Source: Epichloe hybrida
Lineage: Eukaryota > Ascomycota > Sordariomycetes > Hypocreales > Clavicipitaceae
Assembly: GCA_019022495.1 (NCBI GenBank)
Contig: JAFEKR010000029.1
Coordinates: 248,001 to 312,000 of the forward strand
Length of the DNA: 64,000 nt
Direction: 5' to 3'
Shown: one piece after another, positions 40,583 through 52,203 of the stretch
Numbering within the stretch: the first letter of the stretch is position 1
How the letters are laid out: every line of letters starts with the position of its first letter
Notes under the pieces: generated by a model
The model's database searches: none
What the model saw: only the letters and a program-made list of their open reading frames with translations
What the model was told of the DNA's origin: nothing
Position numbers and translations under genes: made by a program

Positions 40583-43500
40583 GAACAAGAACGAAATTCG
40601 AGGCCGGCGCGACGACAGCAGGACGAGTTGTGGATTGGAAATCAACGGGTTAACTCTTCTGTGTTAATAAGCGATTGGTTAGGCGGGTAAAGGGGGGTTG
40701 GGTTCTCTCTTGCTTTGTGGCTCCCATTTTAAACCAGCCCTACCATGTTTACTTGGTTGCTTCATGAGATTTATACTTGTAATGGATTGTAGAGAAGGTG
40801 TTCCGGATAGAGAGAGAAAAAAGAAAGAGTCTTGGGTTGCAAGAGCGTTGGGCAAGAGGCGTTTCTTGCTACATGGCCACAACTGTATCACTTTGTTTAA
40901 AATAGCATCCCATCCATCCATCGTACTTGTCAGGACTGCCGAAGCACGGTTCCCGTGATGATGTGGCCTTTTTTTTTTTTTTTTTTTTTTGCGAGCGAAT
41001 ATCAGGTTTTTAAGATTGGTCATTTTTGCATTTTCGCGTGTCTTGTTCACGGTCATTCATTCCGTCGTCAGCGCAACCAGGAAAGGACGAACCACTTTTC
41101 GGGTTTCAAATCTCCTCACCTTCCCCCACGGGCCACATGCTTCTGAATCTCACGCAACCGTTCCGTTCCGAACGAAAGACGTTGTCGATGCGAAATATAA
41201 ATCCGCTCGCTTGCTGAGACGGACAAGTCACCAAGGGAGGGTGGAAAGGCCCAAGGCTCCATATGTACAATGTTCCATGGCGAGATTCTCCCGTCTACGT
41301 CATGGATTTTTGTTCCTCCGGGGGAATGCCATGGCTTTTCAAGAGAGACACAGATTGATCTGCCGAAAGGAAAGGAAAACAGTGCGCCTCGCTGGTCTCG
41401 CTGGTCCATTCCCCCACGAGAACAAGAGTTTTGTTTCTCTCCTTGTCATGCCGGCAAGTGATTAGTGAGCCGGAGGTTGGGGGGCGCGTATGAGCGGCCC
41501 CCACCCCTTTTCTTTTCTTTCCTATTCTTCCTTGTTGTCTCAGCTGTGTCAGACTCGAGATGTCACTTGTGTTCTGTTCCTCTTCTTTTTTTTTTTCGCT
41601 GGTAGAATGTCTCACACGCCCCTGTTTCTTATGTACGTCGTCCTTCCTTGATGTGTCTTGATTATTCTCTCTTCGGGGCGAAACAGAAGCCCAAGAGCTT
41701 TATCTTTATCTTTATTTATTTTTCTTCCCCCGTCACCACGCAGTGCGGTCGTGCTGCTAGTAATGCGGGTAATTGCGTCGGTGTAGAAAGGGGGGGGGGG
41801 GAGGGAGGATTTGCGGGACGAGATTGTGGGAAGGGAACAAAGTCTCGCTGTGAACAAGTTGACCCTGTTCAGGCCTTTCTTATTAGCGTTCGAGTGAATG
41901 TTCCTTGCCCCCCCTTGAACTTGTTTTGCACTTTAGCTGGGTTGCGTTGTTGATTCCCAGGAGAACGGCGCAGGAGGGAGGGGACCCCGGGGTAATATCC
42001 AGCTGGGTATCTTGTTTCTGAAAGCCTACCCCCCGGAGGATGTTGAGCGAGGGTGAGGCACGGCAAGAAGTTATTGTTTTGCTCTGCTTCATCTGCAGAG
42101 AGGAGTCAGAGGACGTTGAAAAGACGCCAACCCACTTTTGGACTTGTTCTCGAGATCGCTTCGACTTGTTGGGGAAACCCATGGCATGACCTGGCTCACC
42201 TCACATTCCGGCTGCATCTGCAAGGCGCCATCTTTTTCGAGAACGGGAAAATTACAATAGTGGCATCCCGAAACACCATCAAAGCCATGTCTTGCGCTAG
42301 TGTTCAAGGCAAGGAACAACAGGCGCACAAACAAACCTCGACGAGTTTCGTCACTATGTATTGTGTTTTACCACGGCGTTGGAAGTCTGGTGCAGCTGCT
42401 GCTGCAGCAGCAATCAACCATGTAATCCGTAGGATGTCGCATTCGTGTCAATGGACACTCATCCATGGAACAACACATCATCACAAAAAGGCCTGGGGGT
42501 CGGGAATGAACAAATGCACCGCGCAGTTGCGGGCGCATGCATTATCCATTCCCTCGGATGTACAGTGTACATGTACCGAGTAACTGCACGATTTTCCACT
42601 AGAGGCGTGAGGCGCCGCCATTGTCTCGGCGATCCATTCTGCGGCTTGGTTGTTATTGAGCGAAAAGAACGGAAAGAAGCTTTTGTTCCTGAATCCAGCA
42701 TGGTGATTCGTGCGGTCCGTCCTCCGTGCATGATATTTCGTTGCACTTCTCTGCACGCGTGGACCATGTGTATCACATCACGTGAGTGCTCCTCACACAC
42801 AGGATGTACATACGTCAAACCCGAAGACGGATCATGTAGACAGCAAAAAGGTCCTTGGGTGCATTCGTTTTTCGAGATTGCCGTCGCTACATGGACCCAG
42901 CCGATGTTTGTCTACACGATGATGGGACTCGGCGTGAGGCTTCAAGGTGTATATGATGTAGGAAACTCTGTGTGAGACTTGGCCGTCCAACAAGAGCTGC
43001 CAGCAGACTAATAATAGTAGGGCAGAGTTGAATCATGTTTGGCTCATTACATATAGACCGGCCGGTTCGTCTCGTTTTTACATACATATGCCGCCAAGAC
43101 TTTGTACTTTTTGTCCCGTCGGGAGATGCGCAACATGTCAACAACGAAACCAGATCAAACAGGTGACGATCTTGACGAAAATAGGGACCTGTTCCAGATT
43201 GCTGCTAGATGTAAAATCTGTGGGCAAATGGGCATGCCGCGGTGCGAACCTTGGATGAGATCCGTAAGATCCTTTCTGGGGCCCCAGAATATGTGTCCAT
43301 TCCGTCGGGGCCTTGGTCAGCCCGAGCCGAGCAGTTCTTGCCCGTGACTTACCCTGTGCTTACTTGAGGCACCTTGCATATTACAACATAATAGAGGGGG
43401 GGTGGGGCGAACGTCGAAAGGGGCCAGGCGGGGGAGGGGGGGGAGCGCCTGCCCCACCGCAGATGAGATAGATGTCCACCCCACCCCCAGCGACTTTTTG

Positions 43501-46500
43501 GCAGAAATGGTAAATTATTTCATCTGCAATTGAACGCCATCTCTGGTAGGCAAAAGCCACCTGGCGCACAAGGTTTCTGGGTTGGTGATATTACATGTAC
43601 AATGTAGCTAGGTCGTCGTCAAGTTCGGACGTGCTTCACGTGACATGAACAATGGCGCATCGTTCCATAAAGTTTGGCTGTTTACCTGTTTCCCGTAAAA
43701 CGAGCTCTGAAGGGGAGAAGACTCGACCAGAGGAGAGGAAGATTCACACGCCGCGCTCAATTTATCCATCCCTGGGAAAGTGCCCACGTTCGGAGTAGTT
43801 GTTGATGAAATGGCACGACAGGTTCGACAGGTTCGCCAAATCGCTCCCTCCCAAGGAATGTGGCGGCCACGCACAAATTCGGCCACGCACGAGCTTGGTG
43901 TCCCAGAGCGGGGCTTTGATCCCGGATTAGCGCGTTTCAGAAGTACTTATTAGGCATGGTCCGTCGCCATGATGTCACGTAGCGGAGTGATGGGGATTGG
44001 GATGTGTACGTAGTAGGAGCCTTTTGCTATGGGTTAATCTTGATTGACGAGAAGTTTTGAAAAAAAAAAAAAAAAAAAAAAGATGTTTGTGTGCCTTTTC
44101 GTCACCATGGTATCTGCGCGCAGGACGTGGAAAACAACAGCCCACCGGCCTAGAACCATGGGGTTTTGTTTGGCATTGATCTAATACATAACTACATGCA
44201 ACATGTATGTACGCTTGTTGATGGATGGAGGGAAACGACCTGAAGTGGTGGGTGGCTGTTGGTTGTTGGCGTTACGGGGTCCAGATGGAGTCGCATCGCC
44301 GCCCAGCCCAAGTCATGACCGGCCGAATCCTGCACGGTGGGTTTCCCGTCCCGTCCATCCATCCGTCTGGACATCTGGAGGCGGTGTCTGGATGACACCG
44401 CCCGTCGACGCCATACCGTGGCCAGGTCGGGAGCCAGAGGCGCTGCGCCGTGATGAACGTTGGCTACCGAGGCAATGGTTATAAAAGTAAGAAAAAATAG
44501 ACACCAGCAGCATGGCCTGAAATGATGCGCGTCATGGCAAACAGAATTCCAGTGCCTGCTGTAGCCTGTGAGTGCTGTCAGTTGGCACCACCTGGCACCC
44601 CCCATCGCCCAGTGATGTCACAGCTACAGGGAGGTGGCCGACCTCCATGGTCCCAACCAACCGCTTCGAAATCCTTTTCTTAATACATACAGCACACATG
44701 TGTGTCTCAACTGCGGGGGCCCATTATGTAGCCAACCCCCGCCTCGTACCGATTAATTCCATCTACGGATTATGTATGTACACAAGTCCGTACTTGTAGG
44801 CTGCTGACTCTGCGTCGTCTGCGTCTGCGCCTGCGCCTGCGTTTGCGCCCGCTGCCGTCCGGTCCAACCATGCTGCGACTAACATTGGTTCATGAACTAC
44901 CAAAAGGCTTTGCCCTGTAAAATGGAAGCACCATGTAGCGCGGAGTACTGACAAGTTGTTGGAATTATCAAGAGCTACCGGGTACTCCGTACATCGCACG
45001 TGGAACGTCAACTCGAGGTCTCGCACACGAGCCAGGGGGGGTTTGTGGGGCACCTCCCTCTGTATGTAGAGAGATGTTACATACTCCGTACATGGAGCTT
45101 GATGCAGGACCTGTTAACGTTTCACATCCCACGGGCATTTGTTTGATTTGTTTGGACAATCCAGCACTCATGGTGCTGGTTTTTTTTTTTTTTTTTTCTG
45201 TTTCGGGGTCTGATATCCCGGCGCCCCTCTCCAAGTCCTCTCACCGCGGTGCCACTGGCTGCCCCGTGCTCCCAGTTCATCCTGCCATGCCCCCAGCGCG
45301 TGGCCCACTGCAGACTACAGTGCATGGCCCCAGAAGACCCCCGTTTTCCACGACTTCGCTGGGGTTCGCCAAAAGTGCCGTGGAACTACGGAGTACATTA
45401 TACTTGAAATCAGTACTCCGTACGGATTACTCGGTACTTCCATCGTCTAGTGACATGGTTAACAATCGCCTGTATTAATACTGAGTTTTGCAAAGCGACC
45501 AATAGTCTACTTGGCTCGCGAATCTCCCGTCCTGGCTCCAGGTGCTATGTACTCACTACGCTACGCCATGCTGTCAGTGAATGACTCCAGCGTTCCAAAA
45601 TTGGCAAAACAAGGGTGGCTCCCCAGATGAGAAAAGTGTACATCATGTACGGATTACGAATTACGGATTACGGACTAGGACTTACTACAAACAAGAACGT
45701 CAACGTGTGTGCCCCACCCTTTTCTCCAATCGCGAGCCAAAACAAGGCTCGTGGTTGTGTCTGCTTACGGTAATACTGGGCAGGTTCTCCTCGCAAAGGC
45801 ATTCATTACTCGTGCTGCTCTCTCTCCATCCAAATCATCAGCAAGCAACAAGCCCGGCTGACATGAAATAAATTGTCCATTGACGGACGGTTCCCCAAAA
45901 AAAACATGCCACATAACGGCCACCCAACCACCAAACCACCGATCCACCAATGCCCCCAATCACCACAGCGACCCCCGTGGCTGCACTTGCACTCACAGAA
46001 CTTGCTCTCCTCCGTACGACGAGCACAGTGCAGCACATGGTACACCGCACATGGCGTGACCGTTAGCCAGATTCCTGTGAACCTCTCTCTCTCTCTCTCT
46101 TTCCCCCTTCCCTCGCGGTGACCCATTCGGCCACTCTCTCGTCTTGCCCGCGCGATTCCGCATCCACTTTCACAGCACCCCCCCCCCAAACGACACGCAC
46201 GCTGGTGTACATACTTAGCCTTGCGCCAGCTGTCTGTCTCAAAGCACACCCCCCCTGATCGCTCCTTGCTGCTGCCACCCTCCCTCCACCCTCCCTCCAC
46301 CCTCCCTCCACCCCTCCCTCATCGTCTTAACCCTGCCACCTCGGCCTTTTCAAAAAGGGACATCAGGGCTGTCGATCAGTTCCACCAAAGGTCATCACAC
46401 ATCACACATCACACACCCTGCTCGCCTCTAAACACACGGGGAACTCCACTGGTGCTCCCGCCAGTCGTCTTGTTGCTTTTACAACATGTAGACTGGACTG

Positions 46501-46883
46501 CGCACGCCAATTCAGAGCCGTGGGCACTTAAGACTTCGCCGATCCCACATTGGCTTTCCAACAAACATGCCCCATCCCACGGCGCGGGATCTTGTTGTCT
46601 CTGATTTTGTGTTACAGACTTGGCTTTTGTCTAGTCGGGATCCTGCATCTGATCATCGAACCTTCTCTCCAACTTCATACTCCTCCGCTCAGCACCTATT
46701 CCATGCGCCGCCCGCCTGTCGTCAAGTCGAATGCAGAGATATCTCTCGTGTGTTTCCTGTTGGACGCCATCCTAGCCGACCTCGTTGGACCACGATAACG
46801 CCATCTTGCTCTCACATTCCACCCTCCAGATATTCTCGTCGTCTACATTCCTGGGTTCTGCTATCATCATCATCATCATCATC
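40583..46883. other. 6.3-kb gene-poor region upstream of the flbC-like gene
   Basis: No ORF is supportable. It contains T22 (40969-40990), A22 (44060-44081), T18 (45180-45197), G/C runs (41791-41802, 43432-43443), dense TACTCCGTAC/GTACGGATTA motifs at 44993-45679, a CT run (46085-46101), and 7- and 11-bp repeats at 46275-46414. Confidence 0.6.
46275..46414. repeat. 11-bp repeat x4 and 7-bp repeat x3
   Basis: CCACCCTCCCT at 46275-46285, 46286-46296 and 46297-46307, then a variant with one extra C (46308-46319). CATCACA repeats three times at 46394-46414. Confidence 0.85.
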
Positions 46884-48203
46884 ATGACCATGACGTTGGA
46901 CGCATCTCAGCAACAGCGTTTCGCGCCTCCCCTCAACTTCGACTATCCTCCCCATGGCCAACCACCAGCCTTCTCAAACCCTTGGTCATCGTCTGCTTCT
47001 CCTCCACAAACAGCTTCAACAGCTGGTACTCCCTTGTTCGTCGGTAGCCAGCACCAGCCTAGTATGAGCCACAGTATGATGGCTGTAAAAGGTCCCGCCG
47101 GCCGAGCCAGCACCGGCAGCGCATCATCTATGGCATCATATGGCTCACTGCCTGCTGGAGCAGGTACGTTATTCACCACCGGCCACTTTTGTAATGCCAC
47201 GGAGAAATCTTGTTGTGGCTGACTTGGCATTGGACAGACGTTCTCGGCATGAGTCGCATGACTACATCTGCGGCCTATGGCAATCCCACATACGCCACAT
47301 CCGCCTCCCCCGTCCATGGCCATTTCGCGCCCGGATCGGCTCCTCATTACGACACAATCGGTTACGCAGCGGCACCTGTGCGACACTCGCCCTTTGGCAT
47401 CAGCTCCGAAACAGACTCTGCCAGACGAGGCTTTCCTCAACCGTAGGTGGTCTTCTTTCTTACCCCTCCGCGTCGTCTCTCTGGCCACTGCGGACGAGGG
47501 CGTCCTTTCATACTTGCAAACAAGCAACGCTAATTTGCCGCGCGCAGAACGTCTTCGCAAGCAGATGAACGGAGAAGTTTCGCAGATGCACTTGATGCCA
47601 GTCACGGCATGTTGGCCATGAGCCAAGAGACACCACGCAACATCTATGGTACTCGTCACGATCGCTCATCCGTTGACTCATACGGGTTTCCTTCTACCCA
47701 CTCGACCAGCTCTTCCATTTCGTCCAGCGGCAACTTGAGCTCATACTACGGCGATTCGGTCTCGGATTACTCATCTGCGGCCGGGTCAGACATCGAATCC
47801 GTCAACTCCAGAACATTGCCCAGGCCCCAGGGCTTGATGAGTTCTCAGCTCCCCCCGGCACCCCAGTCAATGATGGGTCAGTTCAGCTCCAAAGTTTCAT
47901 CGAGCACTCAGAAGAAGCACAAGTGCAAGGTTTGTGATAAGCGCTTCACTCGACCCAGCTCGTTGCAAACCCACATGTATAGCCACACCGGAGAGAAGCG
48001 TAAGTATCATGACTGCTTTGTGCCTGCCTGGTTTTTTTCAAAAATTGCCTTCCCTTTGTACTGACAAGCCAGCAGCATTTGCCTGCGAGGTAGAAGGCTG
48101 TGGACGACACTTTTCCGTCGTGTCTAATCTGCGTAGACACCGAAAAGTCCACCGCGGCGACGCGCGATCAGAAGCCGGATCTGAAGATCATCAGTCGGAT
48201 TGA
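46884..48203 (+). CDS. flbC: C2H2 zinc-finger transcription factor, FlbC-like
   Basis: FlbC is a regulator of conidiation in Aspergillus. Exons 46884-47163, 47238-47442, 47548-47999, 48076-48203; 354 aa, phases 1, 2 and 1. The N-terminal ~285 residues are low-complexity, Ser/Gly/Pro/Tyr-rich (for example FDYPPHGQPPAFSNPWSSS). Two adjacent C2H2 fingers close the protein: HKCKVCDKRFTRPSSLQTHM (about 288-310), linker TGEKP, and FACEVEGCGRHFSVVSNLRR (about 315-340), then an acidic end. The last intron falls in the linker, splitting the Pro codon. Length and finger sequence match FlbC as I remember it; other two-finger factors are possible. The ATG is taken after an in-frame ATC microsatellite (46863-46886); an ATG at 46785 would add 33 residues including poly-Ile. 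T22 follows 23 bp after the stop. Confidence 0.82.
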
Positions 48204-51200
48204 GCCGTTCCTCCACTTCTCTCACCTTTTTTTTTTTTTTTTTTTTTTGAGCATACACATTTGTCCCCATGTCCATGCCGAACCAAAGCATAGAAGCCTT
48301 GTAAGCACGGCCGGGCCAGATGTCGAATTTCTCTCTCACGTTGATTCATTTTTATCATACTTTTGTGCCACTGGGGAGATTTATACATGAACGCAACCAC
48401 GACAACAATAGAGCAGGCGAACAAAACCAAACATCGGGCGAACATTATTCCGACAGATGAGACGAGGCGGATCTTGCAAGCGACATTGTACATGATTATC
48501 GGTTTGCAAATCAAGATATTGGCTGCCTTGTTGAGCAGAAGGTTGCATCGGGTTTTAGAATCATGATGGCGTCTTTTCCGCGGATGATGGAAAAGACGAT
48601 ACGCGCTGGCCTTTCGCTGTATACATGATATACGTCATTTTCACATTTTCCTTTTGGATTCTTTTTCCTGGTCTTCCAGACCGTGGCGAGAAGACTGGGC
48701 GCAGGATTGGGAGCACGAAGAGCGATCAAACGAAAATTGACTAGCTCCATGATATCGTGCTTCCCACGGCGTTGAGGGGTTTTCTTTTTTTCCTTGGATT
48801 GACGACGTGGTTTATTTGACTACAGGCGTGCGGTGGCTCTCTCGTCTTTGATGGGTTTGTGGAGAGAAGATTGAGATGATGTTATGCGCAAATTGCAGAC
48901 ACGTTGCCAGGTTGGTATTTTTGCATCTCACTACCATTTCAGTCGGCAATCTCGACAGTGGAGGAAGCACACTCGATTCTTTTATGGGATGGGGGCGATG
49001 AAGGTGTCCGGGAACGGAAGTGGAAATTGGCTGGGTGGTCCAGCTCAAGAGCGAGCAATGTGCACTACATATCAGCTTCTAGTTCACGGCGATGATGTAT
49101 CCGGTCAATACTTGGAAACACCAGTAGCTAGCTATATAGTAAATGATGCAATGCCTATGAAGCCACCGAAGTGACGCCACCGTGGACTTTTATGATGGCT
49201 CTTTTTTCCAACACATTCATTCACTCGAATAACGAACAAAGCCCTCTTTCCAACGTTGAACAAGAATATCCCGGATGAGTTTGCACGTGCTGGGCATTCA
49301 TGGCAATTCAAGTATCGCAGGGAACCAGTTTGGGAAGACGCATCCTAGGAGATGAACCCTGCATAGGCTGCATGTGTTGGGGGGATGGTGGCGCATTGTT
49401 GTAGGGGGCCTCGTGCCCTTTTTTTTTTTTTTCTTTTCCTTTTTTTCTTTTTTTTCTTTGTCGGTACGGCACAAAGCCGTTGTGGCTGATATGGAGGCAG
49501 AGGCAACAAACCCCGCCCTCCCCGTGTAACTCTGTTCTTCATCCGCGACGATAGGTTCGTTCATGAACGTGGCGGCGAACAAGCTGGGTGCTTTTTTGTC
49601 AAGGGGGTAGGTAGTCCAGTCTGTGGACATGGTTGTTCACTTTTTTTTTTTTTTTTTTTTTTTTTCAGGAATTTGGCACGGGCGGTTTCAGAGTTTTGAT
49701 CATGACTGCCCTTTGGTTCAGAGCGACTTGGGGCTTGACGCTGAGCTTTGTCGCGTATGTACGGTACATGTGTTGGCGAGGCGGCGAGAAAGCCCTGGCG
49801 ACTTTTGGTCCAGCTCGGGTCATCCGTACGTTGCGTTGCAGTGGCGGTAAACCGCCTCCCCGGTACGGAATCGAGTTTTTGCGTCCTGTGACTGACTTGT
49901 TGGCGGGGGAGGGGGGGGGGGGGGGATTTAAAAAAAAAAAAGGTGCGGTGTGGGTGGTGTTCGGGTCGGAGGGCCGGATCGATCACTCGGATTGTATATG
50001 TATTGTACATGTGACTGTTTTATGTATGATGAAGCAGATGCCATGCGGTTTGTCGGTAGGGATCGGGGGCATCTATGTACGAAAAAAAAAGCTTGGCCTT
50101 GAGGCTTGGCCACGACTTTTTTTCCATCGAGACAAAGACCCGGTATATAAACTTACCCTACTTACTCCGTACGTACATACGTTACATAGATATTTGTCAC
50201 TTCCCATCTTTTGGTGCCGGCAAGGCAAGGCTGCGATCGCGCACGAACAGGGGTTTTTTTTTTTTTTTTTTTTCTTGTGATGCAGTTCATGACAGCTAGT
50301 CCCCGTACTGACTCCGTACAAGTAAGTGCCTGCGAATTTGCAAGGCATTGCCCTGTTTTAATGCAAGTACAAGGTATTTATTTATTTATTTGCAAGGTTT
50401 TGCCCCGTGCGCGGGGCCCGCGCCAACAGGGAACCCGCAGACCTTGTGCATAAAAGCAAGAACTGTACGGATTAATCCGTATGTAAATCCGTACATGTAC
50501 ACAAGTCCGTGCTCCGCCAAAGGTGCAATGTTAGTCCGCACAAAGTGCAGCAAAACTGAAATTTGTCGGCACCTTCTTGACGTCGGTGGCGGGGGCTCAA
50601 CCAGGGTTCCCGCGACGCCCATCTTCCGGCACGTCGTTGCTTGGTCAGAAGCACGGCTCTCCTTGCCACACCCCCCCTTCCCGTTCTCGGGCGAGAGACG
50701 AGACGAGACAGACACCCCCCCCCCCTTGGGCCACTTGGGGTGGCCCACCGAGAACGCTTTTAGACGGGGCCAAAAAGGAGAGAAGGAGACGAAAAAAAAA
50801 AAAAAAAACCCCCCATGTTGTAACTACATTATCACGTTCAACTTCATGGTGCCACGAGCTCGAAAAGTCCCAGTTTGAGGAAACGCTCTTGCGCAGAAAG
50901 AAGCCACGACACTTATGTACATGCATCATGCTCCCGTTGTACTCCGTCAAACATGCAACGCGCATTCACGCATTCACGTATCGAATCACAAGGCGGCACG
51001 AGGCCGGATTCTGCTCCGAGTCTCATCACATCTCATCACCTACGGACTAATCCGTACATATGTACAGACTTGTCTGTTTCCCTGCCCGCATCCTGTCAAC
51101 CTGCATGCATGTACCTACCCCCGGGGGACCAATCTACCTCGGACAATGAGGGCAATGGAGAGAAATTGTCGCGACGCTTGCCCAGTCTGGACAATCCCCC

Positions 51201-52203
51201 GTCCCTGACACGGACGCAACTCTGTAGAGCAAAAGAGTCAGTCGTCGAGGGGCCACAACAATCCAAGCAAGTGAATGTCATCATCTCGTCCATCATGGAG
51301 AAGACCGCGTGTAGTAAAAATAGCCGACGGGAATAGGACCTCAATGAAAGCCTCGAACGCTCATTCACGCATTTAGCCTTCACCCAGTGCGACAGAATAG
51401 GGTCATGACAGCTCGCATTCAGATTGATCTGCCATACTCTCTACATTGGGAATCAGCCAGCACATCCTTTTACCACCCGACGACAAAAAGCCCTGGAGCG
51501 GTATTACGGCGTCCCTCTCGAGTGCCAGCACTATCTATTATTTCGCACTTTCCCTCCATGCCAAGCGACCCCTTTTCTTCTGCTTTCAAAATAACAATAA
51601 ATAACTCGTCGGTCTGTGTGACGGAGACGACGTTGAGTAATGTACACTGATCAACGGTATATAGGAAAAGAAATTTGGCAAGAAAGACTTCAAAGTAGAG
51701 GCCAATAGCCACAATGATGAAGAGAGAAGGAGAGATAAGAAGCTGAAGATTTAGGAAAAAAAAAAGAAAAAGAAAAGAAAAAAAGACAGAAAAATATCAG
51801 AGACGACGCCTGTCACGCGGGTTTGGACCGGTGACTGGACGTGAGAAATGGCAACAACATTAGCCAGCAGTCGTAACCTCGTGAAAATGACGAGAAAATG
51901 TAGTAGGCGAGGCGTATAAAAAGAGACAATGCTGAAAACATGAATGCTGCTCGCTTCCAAGCCGTCTCTTGCCACACATGTTGAGAAGGAGCAATCAAGT
52001 TTTTGCTTCCTTACTCTGTTATTATTTCAACGAGGGCTTTTGACGTGAAATCGGGTTTTTTTTTTTCAAATGCCGAGAAGCATCCAGGGATTTAGGGGGG
52101 AATCTCTCTCCATACGCCGTTTAACGCCAAAAAAAAAAAAATTTGAGAATAAACAGTGCGCGTGTGAATGTTCTCTAATGAAAATCAACGCAGTCATTAG
52201 GAC
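48204..52203. other. 4.0-kb gene-poor region downstream of the flbC-like gene
   Basis: No supported gene. It has T22 (48227-48248), T25 (49641-49665), a G run (49909-49923), T20 (50254-50273), and a palindromic TACGGATTAATCCGTA (50466-50481) among other CCGTAC motifs (50163-50176, 51041-51057). The last 500 bp are the rax2 3' side and AT-rich. Confidence 0.6.

Noticed and set aside
42053..42975. Two overlapping ~176-aa open frames
   Set aside because: They mix low-complexity Ala runs and motif-rich spacer sequence, with no recognisable domain or splice logic.
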